From Poindextera sp036272595 (GTDB lineage: Bacteria > Pseudomonadota > Alphaproteobacteria > Caulobacterales > Caulobacteraceae): a DNA stretch of 64,000 nt. The DNA lies in the NCBI GenBank assembly GCA_036272595.1, contig DATAYM010000002.1, positions 8,632 through 72,631 of the forward strand. The letters run 5' to 3'. The notes beneath the pieces were generated by a model. It did no database searches. It was not told the origin of the DNA and was given only the letters and a program-made list of their open reading frames with translations. The position numbers and the translations under genes are program-made. This document shows, one piece after another, positions 54,552 to 62,540 of the stretch. Every line of letters begins with the position of its first letter. Position 1 is the first letter of the stretch.

Positions 54552-55187
54552 ATGGCCGGATCGAAAAGCGCCTGGGGTGACACCCTTCAGAAACCGGACG
54601 AGCAGTTCGAGCTCAAACGCGGGGCGATCCTAACGACCGCCGCCCAGATCATCCGCCGCCGCGGCTACAGCCAGACCTCGCTGGCGGATATCGCCGAGGT
54701 GCTGGGGGTCTCCAAACCGACCATCTACTACTATTTCCGCAACAAGGATCAGATCATCCTGGAGCTGCTCAGGGCGACGGTCGAAACCATTCTCGATCCC
54801 GACGACCATCCGGAAGACTATCCGAACGCGCCCGGCCTCAACGGCGCCGAGCGGTTCGAGCGGTATCTGCGCCGCATCGTGCGGCTGGTGTCAGACGACA
54901 TGCTCGGCTGTCTGCTGACCACGCCGAGGGAGATGCTCAACCCGGCGACGCGGCACGAATACGACGTCTGCGCGCCGGTGGTCGAGAGAATGGCCGAGGG
55001 TATCATCCAGGACGGCATCGACGACGGCTCGATCGCCCCGTGCGATCCGAGGGCGACGCACCTCTTCGTCGTCGGCGCCCTGTCCTTCCTGCCCAACTGG
55101 CGCTATCCCGAGGCCTATCCGGCAGGCGCCCTGGCGGACCTGTTCGTCGACTTCGCCATGCAGGGGATGCGGCCGCGCCAAGGATAA
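54552..55187 (+). CDS. TetR-family transcriptional regulator, copy 2
   Basis: A 211-residue regulator with the helix-turn-helix TTAAQIIRRRGYSQTSLADIAEVLGVSKPTIYYYFRNKDQI. PDEQFELKRG before it and DDGSIAPCDPRA near the end are shared with the TetR at 39250, so the two are paralogues. ATG 54552 begins the conserved part; an open frame upstream has no family character. Divergent from the TonB receptor and upstream of the second PhyH operon, which it probably represses. Confidence 0.9.
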   Translation: MAGSKSAWGDTLQKPDEQFELKRGAILTTAAQIIRRRGYSQTSLADIAEVLGVSKPTIYYYFRNKDQIILELLRATVETILDPDDHPEDYPNAPGLNGAERFERYLRRIVRLVSDDMLGCLLTTPREMLNPATRHEYDVCAPVVERMAEGIIQDGIDDGSIAPCDPRATHLFVVGALSFLPNWRYPEAYPAGALADLFVDFAMQGMRPRQG

Positions 55188-55284
55188 GGCGCGAGGCCGA
55201 TCCCGTCACTGGATCGAACCGCACTTCCCGATGGGGGATCGCGGGTCACGGCGTGTCCTCTGGAAGCAACTGGAGAGACAGCGC

Positions 55285-56175
55285 ATGGAAATCGGCGACT
55301 GGCCGGCGACGGCGGAACTCAACGGCGTGCTGCGCCAGGCGCGAACGCTCGGCTTGGAGAGCAACCTCCTGGAGCTCGAGGCCTACGGCTTCACCGTCGT
55401 CGAACCGGAGAAGCTCGACGCCGGCGGTCTTCCCGAGCGGCTTCTGCGGGCTTCGGTCAGGCTCTGCGAACAGGCCGAAGCGTCGGGCAGGCGGAAGAGC
55501 GCGCCGGCCGGCGCCAACGCGGACTACTCCCGCATCCTCTATTCGACGATCATGCAGGACGAGGTGTTCGCCGAGGGCCTGATGCATCCGGTGACGCTGA
55601 CCATCGCGCGCTATCTTCTCGGCGCCAGCTGCCGCGCCTTCACCACGGCTTCCTTCGTCAAGAGGGGAAAGGCCACCTCCACGCCCATTCACATCGACAC
55701 CGCCGGCGCGCCCCCGCCGCTCTATCCCTTCGGGCAGATCCTCAACATCAGCTGGATCCTGACGGACTACACCGAGGCGGCCGGCACCTTCGGCATCGTG
55801 CCGGGCAGCCATCGCTACTGCCGCCACCCGCTGCCCAGCGAGCTTCCGAAGGTCATGGGTGGGTCGGCCGAGGACAACTGCATCCCCGTGGAGGCCAAGG
55901 CCGGCTCGCTGATCGTATTCGGCGGCAACACCTGGCATGGAACCTATCCGAAGACGACGCCGGAGCTGCGCGCACACGCGGTGTTCGCCTTCTGCCGCAA
56001 CTACATGCTCCCGGCGGAGAATTTCGACGACGTGCCGCCGGCGCTGTTCGATCGATATGGGCCCGAGCTCGCCAATCTCCTGGGCCGCAACGCCTGGCAG
56101 GGCTACAAGACAGAAGGGCCCGAGGGCGCGAAGATCGCCGCGGTCGCGCGCGCCCAGTTTGCGCCGAGCGCCTGA
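55285..56175 (+). CDS. PhyH-family Fe(II)/2-oxoglutarate oxygenase, copy 2
   Basis: A 296-residue protein with H136-x-D138 (PIHIDTA) and H218 (NTWHGTYPKT) as iron ligands and LRAHAV for 2-oxoglutarate. N-terminal MEIGDWPATAELN is almost the same as in the 48133 protein (MEIGNWKATAELN), and similarity continues to the end (ENFDDVPPALF, LLGRNAWQGYKTEGP). ATG 55285 has GGAGAG at 8 bases. Its stop overlaps the 141-residue gene by one base. Same proposed role as copy 1. Confidence 0.88.
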   Translation: MEIGDWPATAELNGVLRQARTLGLESNLLELEAYGFTVVEPEKLDAGGLPERLLRASVRLCEQAEASGRRKSAPAGANADYSRILYSTIMQDEVFAEGLMHPVTLTIARYLLGASCRAFTTASFVKRGKATSTPIHIDTAGAPPPLYPFGQILNISWILTDYTEAAGTFGIVPGSHRYCRHPLPSELPKVMGGSAEDNCIPVEAKAGSLIVFGGNTWHGTYPKTTPELRAHAVFAFCRNYMLPAENFDDVPPALFDRYGPELANLLGRNAWQGYKTEGPEGAKIAAVARAQFAPSA

Positions 56176-56600
56176 TGCCGAAAACAACGTTCGAATTCGC
56201 CAGCCCGGCCTGGATGGCCGCTCTCCATGCGGCCCTGCAGGATTGCGCGAGCCGGGCCGATCCGGCGACAAGGCTCAGCCTCTGCGAGGTGTTCACCGGG
56301 GTTCCCGCACACCTCGATCGGCACGGGACGGGGGTGCTGGCCTGGCATTGCCGCGTCAGCGACGGGACGGCGCATTTCGAGGAGACGGAGGCCGACGACA
56401 CCGACAGCAAGGTCGTGGCCGACTACGCGTTCCTCGTGCCGCTGACGCACTGGCGACTGGACGCATCGAGCCGCGGGGCGCTGGAGGCGTATCTTGCCAA
56501 AGGCGTGAGCGATGGACGCTTCATGCGCCAGGGCGACACCTCGCACTTCCCGCCCGCGTTCTCCGGCCTTCATGACATGATGGTGGAGCTGACCGCCTGA
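56175..56600 (+). CDS. Uncharacterised 141-residue protein, copy 2 (SCP2-like?)
   Basis: A 141-residue protein coupled to the PhyH gene by TGATG. It shares FASPAW, CEVFTGVPAHLD, LAWHC, HFEET and DGR with the protein at 45739-46164; the cysteine of CEVF is C37 here and C36 there. The strong conservation of the central block against a divergent background suggests a functional site. No signal peptide or membrane helix. Function unknown; genomic pairing with PhyH and amidase suggests a role as binding partner or small enzyme in the same pathway. Confidence 0.82.
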   Translation: MPKTTFEFASPAWMAALHAALQDCASRADPATRLSLCEVFTGVPAHLDRHGTGVLAWHCRVSDGTAHFEETEADDTDSKVVADYAFLVPLTHWRLDASSRGALEAYLAKGVSDGRFMRQGDTSHFPPAFSGLHDMMVELTA

Positions 56601-56709
56601 TCGGTGCAGCCGCGCCGCCCGCGGTGGCGGATTCCCGCGCCTGAGGGGTCTGCGATAGGACCCGATGCCGTGCCGGCAGCACGGGTCCAGAGAGGCGGCG
56701 GCCCGATCC

Positions 56710-58185
56710 ATGGAAGTATCCGAATACCAGAGTTACGATGCGACCGGCTTGGCCGAACTGGTGGCCAGACGCGATGTCAGCCCGGCTGAGCTGCTCGACT
56801 GCGCCATGGCGCGGTTGGACGAGGTCAATCCAACCCTCAACGCGGTGGTGTCGAACTTGGAGCCGCAGGCGCGGCGGGCGATCGCGGACGGGCTGCCGAA
56901 CGGACCGTTCGCCGGAGTCCCGTTCCTGCTGAAGGACGTGACCACCCAGATGGCCGGCGTGGTCACCAGCGGCGGTTCGCACGTCCTGGCCGAAGTGGTG
57001 GCGCAGGAGGACAGCGCCCTGGTCGCCGCCTACAAGCGCGCCGGCCTCAACATCTTCGGCAAGGCCAATACGCCGGAATTCGGCCTGGTCGGCGTCACCG
57101 AGCCGGCCCTGTTCGGCGCAACGCTCAATCCCTGGAACCTCGGCCTGACCTGCGGGGGCTCGTCCGGCGGCTCGGCCTCGGCGGTCGCGGCCGGCATCGT
57201 CCCGGCCGCCCAGGCCAGCGACGCCGGCGGCTCCATCCGCATCCCGGCCTCCTGTTGCGGCCTGTTCGGCCTGAAACCCTCGCGCGGCCGCGTTTCCATG
57301 GCGCCGGGCGGGGAGGGGTGGGGCGGCCTGACCGTGCTGCACGCCCTGACCCGCTCGGTCCGCGACAGTGCCGCCCTGCTCGATGTCAGCTGCGAGCCGC
57401 AGCTCGGCGATCCGTACTGGCTGCCGAAACCTGAGACGCCTTTCGCCGACGAGGCCGGCCGCGCGCCTGGGCGGCTGCGCATCGGCATGCTGACCCGGAA
57501 CCTGAACGGCAGTGACATGGCCGCTCCTTGCGCAGCCGGGGTCCGCGCGGCGGCGGCGCTGTGCGAGAGCCTTGGCCACGACGTCGAGGAGATCGTGCTG
57601 CCGCCCGGGCTGGAGGCGCTGACCCCGGCCACGACCCAGCTCAGCTGCGCCTCGCTTGCCGTCACGCTGGAGCGGGAGGCGGAACGCCGCGGCCGGCCGA
57701 TCGGCAGGGGCGAGATCGAGCCCCTGACCCGGAAGCTTTACGAGCTGGGCAAGGGCGTCAGCGGCGTCCAGTACGCCATGGCGGTGCAGACCATTCACGC
57801 CATCGCCCGCCGCGTCGCCGCCTGGCGCGACCGCTATGACGTGTTGCTGCTCTCCACACTCGGCCGGCTGCCGATCCCCGTCGGCATGCTGAAGGGCGAG
57901 CTTGGCGACCTCGCCGAGCTGGTCGCCAAGTTCTACGATTTCGGCCCCAACACCCAGCTGTTCAACGCCACCGGCCACCCGGCCATGTCGGTCCCGCTGG
58001 CCTGGAGCGACGACGGAGTTCCCATCGGCATCCAGTTCGTCGGCCGCGCCGCCGGCGAGGCTGAGCTGCTGCGCCTCGCCGCCCAGCTTGAATCCGCGCA
58101 GCCCTGGGCGGATCGTAGGCCGCCCGAGCTCGCGGACTCCACGACCACCGCCCGCATCGCCATCCTGCAGGGAGAAACCCGATGA
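56710..58185 (+). CDS. Amidase-signature hydrolase
   Basis: A 491-residue amidase with K75 (FLLKD), the cis-serine in CGGSSGGSAS (S151/S152) and nucleophile S175 (AGGSIRIP). ATG 56710 begins the shared SEYQSYDATGLAELVARRDVS block; an upstream start adds 15 residues with no match. A 109-base gap precedes it. Its stop overlaps the third PhyH gene by 4 bases. Third member of the local amidase family. Confidence 0.92.
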   Translation: MEVSEYQSYDATGLAELVARRDVSPAELLDCAMARLDEVNPTLNAVVSNLEPQARRAIADGLPNGPFAGVPFLLKDVTTQMAGVVTSGGSHVLAEVVAQEDSALVAAYKRAGLNIFGKANTPEFGLVGVTEPALFGATLNPWNLGLTCGGSSGGSASAVAAGIVPAAQASDAGGSIRIPASCCGLFGLKPSRGRVSMAPGGEGWGGLTVLHALTRSVRDSAALLDVSCEPQLGDPYWLPKPETPFADEAGRAPGRLRIGMLTRNLNGSDMAAPCAAGVRAAAALCESLGHDVEEIVLPPGLEALTPATTQLSCASLAVTLEREAERRGRPIGRGEIEPLTRKLYELGKGVSGVQYAMAVQTIHAIARRVAAWRDRYDVLLLSTLGRLPIPVGMLKGELGDLAELVAKFYDFGPNTQLFNATGHPAMSVPLAWSDDGVPIGIQFVGRAAGEAELLRLAAQLESAQPWADRRPPELADSTTTARIAILQGETR

Positions 58186-59087
58186 AGCTGGAACACTGGG
58201 AAACCACGGCCGACCTGAATGACATCTACGCCGATGTCCGGGCCAATGACCTGGAGCAGTGCGTCGCCGAGCTGGACGCCTTCGGCTTCACCGTGCTGCC
58301 GCCGGAAAAGGTCGCCCCGCCGGAGTTCCACGCGCGGCTGCGCCAAGCCATCCTGGACGTCCACGAGCGGCGCACCGGCCACCGGATCGACCCCGACCGG
58401 CTCGCCACCGGCAGCTTGGAGGGCGACCGGCCGCTGGCCACCCACTGGTCGCTGCTCGGCGAGGATACCGCCTTCGAACAGGCGGTGATGAACCCGATCG
58501 TCTACACCATGGCCCGCTATCTCTGCGGCCGCAGCGTGCTGCTCTCCGACGCCGTGGCGCTGATCAAGCGGTCGGACCCGACACCCACCCACATGCTGCA
58601 TATCGACCAGGCCGGCACGCCGCCGCCGCTGCCGCCCTACCAGCAGGTGATCAACATCACCTGGGCGCTGACCGACTACACCCGCGACAATGGCGCCCTG
58701 GCCATGGTGCCGGGCAGCCACCGGTTCGGCCGCATGCCGCTGCCTTACGAGGAGAACTTCCTCAGCAACGACGCGCCAGTCCGCGCAGTGCCGGTGGAAT
58801 GCCCGGCCGGCTCGCTGATCATCTGGGGCGGCACCACCTGGCACGGCAGCTATCCGCGCAACCAGGACGGCCTGCGCGTCAACCTGATCATGGCCTTCTG
58901 CCGCAGCTACATGAAGCAGGTCCGCGACTTCCGCAGAGAGATTCCCGAGCCGGTCGTGCAGCGCAACGGGCCCGAATTCGCCCAGCTGATCGGGATGAAT
59001 TCGCTCTATCCGATCGACGCCAAGACCGGCACGGACCCGGAGAAGGTCAAGGCCTTCACCGGCGCCGGCCGTAATCCCTGGGCTTGA
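58182..59087 (+). CDS. PhyH-family Fe(II)/2-oxoglutarate oxygenase, copy 3
   Basis: A 301-residue protein with H140-x-D142 (MLHIDQA) and H221 (TTWHGSYPRN) iron ligands. The N-terminus (HWETTADLNDIY...ELDAFGFTVLPPEKV) is related to the other two PhyH proteins, but this copy is the most diverged (INITWALTDYTRDNGALAMVPGSH). It overlaps the amidase and the CoA-ligase genes, linking oxidation, amide cleavage and CoA activation in one transcript. Confidence 0.88.
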   Translation: MKLEHWETTADLNDIYADVRANDLEQCVAELDAFGFTVLPPEKVAPPEFHARLRQAILDVHERRTGHRIDPDRLATGSLEGDRPLATHWSLLGEDTAFEQAVMNPIVYTMARYLCGRSVLLSDAVALIKRSDPTPTHMLHIDQAGTPPPLPPYQQVINITWALTDYTRDNGALAMVPGSHRFGRMPLPYEENFLSNDAPVRAVPVECPAGSLIIWGGTTWHGSYPRNQDGLRVNLIMAFCRSYMKQVRDFRREIPEPVVQRNGPEFAQLIGMNSLYPIDAKTGTDPEKVKAFTGAGRNPWA

Positions 59088-60649
59088 TGCCGCCCTCCGC
59101 GAGCCTGTCCGCCAGCCTTTCGGCCGGCGATCTCCTGCTGCACGCCCTGTCGTTCGATCTCGACCGGCCGGTGGTGACGTTCAACGAGACGGGCAGGGTG
59201 GTCACCGCCGGCGAATACCGCGACGTGATCAGCCGCTACGCCCAGGCGCTCAACGGCCTCGGCCTGGCGGCGGGGGCGCGGGTGGGCCTTTTGTCGCGCA
59301 ATCGGCCCGAGGTGCTTTTCGTCAACGGTGCCCTGGCCTTCGTCGATGTCTGCCTGGTGGCCCTGCATCCGATGGGGTCGGTCGACGACCTGGCCTACAT
59401 GGTCGAGGACGCCGGGATGCAGGCCCTGATCTTCGACCCTGCCTATTACCAGGACCAGGCGGCCGAGTTGCGCCGGCGCTCGCCGCGCCTGGAGCATCTG
59501 CTGGCGCTCGGACCGACCGAGGTCGGCGACGACCTGACCGCCCTGGCTGCGGCCTTCGCGCCGGCGCCGTTGCGGCCGGTGGAGACCGATCCGGAAGCCA
59601 TCGTGCGCCTGAGCTATTCCGGCGGCACCACCGGCAAGCCCAAGGCGATCATGGGTTCGGCGCGCTATGCCGCGACGGCGCTGGACATCCTGCTCAAGGA
59701 GTGGGAGTGGCCCGACGCCATCCGCCAGCTGGTCTGCACGCCGCTGAGCCATGCCGGAGGCGCGGTCTTCCTGCCGACCATGATCAGGGGCGGCTCTATG
59801 GTGGTGCTGCCGGGCTTCGAGCCCGGCGCGGTGCTTGAGGCGATCCAGACCTACCGCATCACCTGCGTGCTCATGGTGCCGACCATGATCTACGCCCTGC
59901 TCGACCATCCGCGCCTGGGCGACTACGACCTTTCGAGCCTGGAGGTCATCTACTACGGAGCCTCGTCGATCTCGCCGACCCGGCTGAAGGAAGCCATCGA
60001 GCGGTTCGGCCCGATCTTCTTCCAGTTCTACGGCCAAGCCGAGGCGCCGATGTCGGTCACGGTGATGCGGCGGGCCGAGCACGATCCGAACGACCTGAAC
60101 CGGTTAGCCTCCTGCGGCCGTCCCGTGCCCTGGGTCAGGGTCGCGTTGCTCGATGAGCGTCAGCAGCCTGCACCCGACGGCGAGCCCGGCGAGATTTGCG
60201 TCCAGGGCCCGCTGGTGATGAGCGGTTACCTCAACAAGCCCGAACAGACCAGCGAAGCCTTTGAGGGCGGCTGGCTGCACACCGGCGACATCGCCGTGCG
60301 CGACCCGGACGGGTTCCTGCGGATCGTCGACCGCAAGAAGGACATGATCGTCACCGGCGGTTTCAACGTCTTCCCGCGCGAGATCGAGGACGTGCTGTCC
60401 TCGCATCCGGCGGTGGCCGCCGCCGCAGTGATCGGTCAGCCGCATGAGCGCTGGGGCGAGGCGGTGAAGGCGATCGTGGTCCTTCGCGCCGGCGCGGCGG
60501 TCTCCGAGGCCGAACTGATCGCGCTGGTGCGCGACCGCAAGGGCGCGGTGCAGGCGCCCAAGTCGGTGGTGTTCGCCGAGAGCATCCCGCTCAGCGGGCT
60601 TGGCAAGCCGGACAAGAAGGCCCTGCGCGCCCAGTACGCCTCAGGCTGA
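59087..60649 (+). CDS. AMP-binding acyl-CoA ligase
   Basis: A 520-residue ligase from the ATG at 59087, one base inside the PhyH stop (TGATG); a TTG at 59084 is less likely. P-loop LSYSGGTTGKPKAI, FQFYGQAEAP, GWLHTGDIAVRDPDGF, DRKKDMIVTGGFNVFP and the final SGLGKPDKKAL are in place. It activates an acid, plausibly the product of the upstream amidase. Its last 9 bases overlap the convergent esterase gene. Confidence 0.87.
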   Translation: MPPSASLSASLSAGDLLLHALSFDLDRPVVTFNETGRVVTAGEYRDVISRYAQALNGLGLAAGARVGLLSRNRPEVLFVNGALAFVDVCLVALHPMGSVDDLAYMVEDAGMQALIFDPAYYQDQAAELRRRSPRLEHLLALGPTEVGDDLTALAAAFAPAPLRPVETDPEAIVRLSYSGGTTGKPKAIMGSARYAATALDILLKEWEWPDAIRQLVCTPLSHAGGAVFLPTMIRGGSMVVLPGFEPGAVLEAIQTYRITCVLMVPTMIYALLDHPRLGDYDLSSLEVIYYGASSISPTRLKEAIERFGPIFFQFYGQAEAPMSVTVMRRAEHDPNDLNRLASCGRPVPWVRVALLDERQQPAPDGEPGEICVQGPLVMSGYLNKPEQTSEAFEGGWLHTGDIAVRDPDGFLRIVDRKKDMIVTGGFNVFPREIEDVLSSHPAVAAAAVIGQPHERWGEAVKAIVVLRAGAAVSEAELIALVRDRKGAVQAPKSVVFAESIPLSGLGKPDKKALRAQYASG

Positions 60650-61606
60650 GCCCGCCGCCGGCGCAAGTGCGCGCTGCATCGCGCCCATGGATTCGTGGAA
60701 GTTGCGCTTCGAGACGGCGGCGCCTTCGACCATGGTGAAGCCGTGCGGCGCGCCGGGATAGACGTGCAGTTCGGTGGGCACGCCGGCGCGGATCAGCCGG
60801 CGCGCGTAGTCCATGTCCTCCTCGATGAAGAGGTCGAGCGCCCCGCACATGATGAAGGTCGGCGGCAGGCCGGCCAGGTCCGTGGCCCGCGCCGGCGAGG
60901 CGTAGGGCGAGATTTCCGCGCCGCCGGGCTCCTGACCCAGCAGCGAGGCCCAGCCGAACCGGTTGGCCTCGCGGGTCCAGACGAACTGGCCGACGTAAGG
61001 CGACGGATCGGCCTCGAGCACGGTGCGGTCGTCGAGCATCGGGAAGATCAGGTGCTGGAAGGCGACGGGAAACTCGCCCCGGTCGCGCGCCAGCAGCACC
61101 AGCGCCGCGGCCAGACCGCCGCCGGCGCTCTCGCCGGTGACCGCGACGCGGCCCGCATCGACGCCCAGATCGCCGGCATGGGCGTGCAGCCAGGCCAGCG
61201 CCGCGTAACAGTCCTCCACCGGTCCGGGATGCGGGGTCTCCGGCGCCAGCCGGTAGTCGACCGAGACCACCACCGCGTCCATGCGGGTGACATAGGCGGC
61301 GTCGGTCGGAAGGGTCATCTCCGCCGAGCCGAGGACGTAGCCGCCGCCGTGGACGTGCAGGACGCCGGGCCGGTTTTCGCCCTCGCTCTTCGATGCGGAA
61401 ATCATCACCCGCACGTCGGGCGCGCCGGCGGGACCGGGAATGAGACGCTCGGTCACCACGACCTCGGGGTCGGCTGCCGGATGGGCGGTGCGCATGGCCA
61501 GCATGGCCGCGCGGGTCTGAACCAGCGTCTGGTAGTCGAGCTCGAGGCGCGGAAACTGCTCGATCAGGACGAGGACTTCGGGGTCGACCAGGTGTCTGGA
61601 TGGCAT
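60641..61606 (-). CDS. Alpha/beta hydrolase (hormone-sensitive-lipase/Aes family)
   Basis: A 321-residue esterase with the oxyanion motif HVHGGGY, nucleophile in VTGESAGGG, ALDLF (aspartate) and a C-terminal histidine in APHGF. HSL-family esterases cleave short acyl esters. Cytosolic, no signal peptide. It is the last gene of a minus-strand trio with SDR and CoA ligase, about 70 bases after the SDR. The substrate is unknown. Confidence 0.88.
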   Translation of the reverse strand: MPSRHLVDPEVLVLIEQFPRLELDYQTLVQTRAAMLAMRTAHPAADPEVVVTERLIPGPAGAPDVRVMISASKSEGENRPGVLHVHGGGYVLGSAEMTLPTDAAYVTRMDAVVVSVDYRLAPETPHPGPVEDCYAALAWLHAHAGDLGVDAGRVAVTGESAGGGLAAALVLLARDRGEFPVAFQHLIFPMLDDRTVLEADPSPYVGQFVWTREANRFGWASLLGQEPGGAEISPYASPARATDLAGLPPTFIMCGALDLFIEEDMDYARRLIRAGVPTELHVYPGAPHGFTMVEGAAVSKRNFHESMGAMQRALAPAAGSA

Positions 61607-61676
61607 GGGGGCTCCGGGGGTGGCTTTGCGCGGATGACACGCCGGATCGGCGATGCGCCGTCATAGGAGACGATCG

Positions 61677-62450
61677 CTACATCGATTGTCCATCGTCGAT
61701 CACGAAGGAAGAGCCGGTCACATGGGCGCTGGCGTCGGAGGCCAGGTAGAGCATCATGGCGTCGAGCGAATCCTCGGGCATCAACGCGCGCCTTGGCCAC
61801 CGGGAAATCTGCCGCTTGCCCAGGTCGGTCTGGAACCAGTCGGTGTTCAGCTCCGTCTCGATATAGCCGGGGCAGAGGCTGTTGATATTGACGCCCTTGT
61901 TGGCCCAGTCGCGGGCCAGCACCCGGCTGAGCTGCTGGATGGCGGCCTTCGACGCGCTGTAAACCGCCACGCCTGGCGAGACGCTGGCGGCGGTGATCGA
62001 GGACATGGTCACGATCCGGCCATGCCGCCGCTCCGGGGCGCCGGCGGCGATCATCCGCCGCGCCGCCTCGCGCACGGTCAGGAACACCCCGCGGACATTG
62101 ACCGCCATGATCGCGTCGAAATCGGCGACATCCAGGTCGAGCACCGCGCCTTCGAGGTTCATGCCGGCATTGGCGATGACGCTGTCGACCGGCCCGAAGG
62201 CCTGCTCGACGGCGTCGAAGGCGGCGATGGTCGAGGCCTCATCGGCCACGTCCATGGCGACGGCGACGACCTGGCCGCCGCTTGCCCCGATCTCGGCGGC
62301 TAGCGCGTCGAGCCGGTCGGCGCGGCGGGCGGCGATCGCCACCCTGGCTCCGCTCCCGGCCAGAACCCGGGCGAACCGCGCGCCCAGCCCGGACGAGGCG
62401 CCGGTGACCAGAACCGTCCGCCCACCGAGGTCGAAACTGAAGTCGCCCAT
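61677..62450 (-). CDS. Short-chain dehydrogenase/reductase
   Basis: A 257-residue classical SDR from the ATG at 62450. TGASSGLGARFA (cofactor), ANAGMN, and YSASK with the preceding SSI form the active site. The C-terminal ASDASAHVTGSSFVIDDGQS is typical of FabG-like SDRs and of 3-hydroxyacyl-CoA dehydrogenases of the same fold. Between CoA ligase and esterase genes, so oxidation of a hydroxyacyl intermediate is possible. Confidence 0.88.
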   Translation of the reverse strand: MGDFSFDLGGRTVLVTGASSGLGARFARVLAGSGARVAIAARRADRLDALAAEIGASGGQVVAVAMDVADEASTIAAFDAVEQAFGPVDSVIANAGMNLEGAVLDLDVADFDAIMAVNVRGVFLTVREAARRMIAAGAPERRHGRIVTMSSITAASVSPGVAVYSASKAAIQQLSRVLARDWANKGVNINSLCPGYIETELNTDWFQTDLGKRQISRWPRRALMPEDSLDAMMLYLASDASAHVTGSSFVIDDGQSM

Positions 62451-62540
62451 GGAAAGGTCCCGCCTCGCGAGTCGCGAACCAAGCCACAATCCGCTGCGCG
62501 TCCGGAGAAATCCAGGCCTCGCCGGCGCCGGCGGGGTGCG

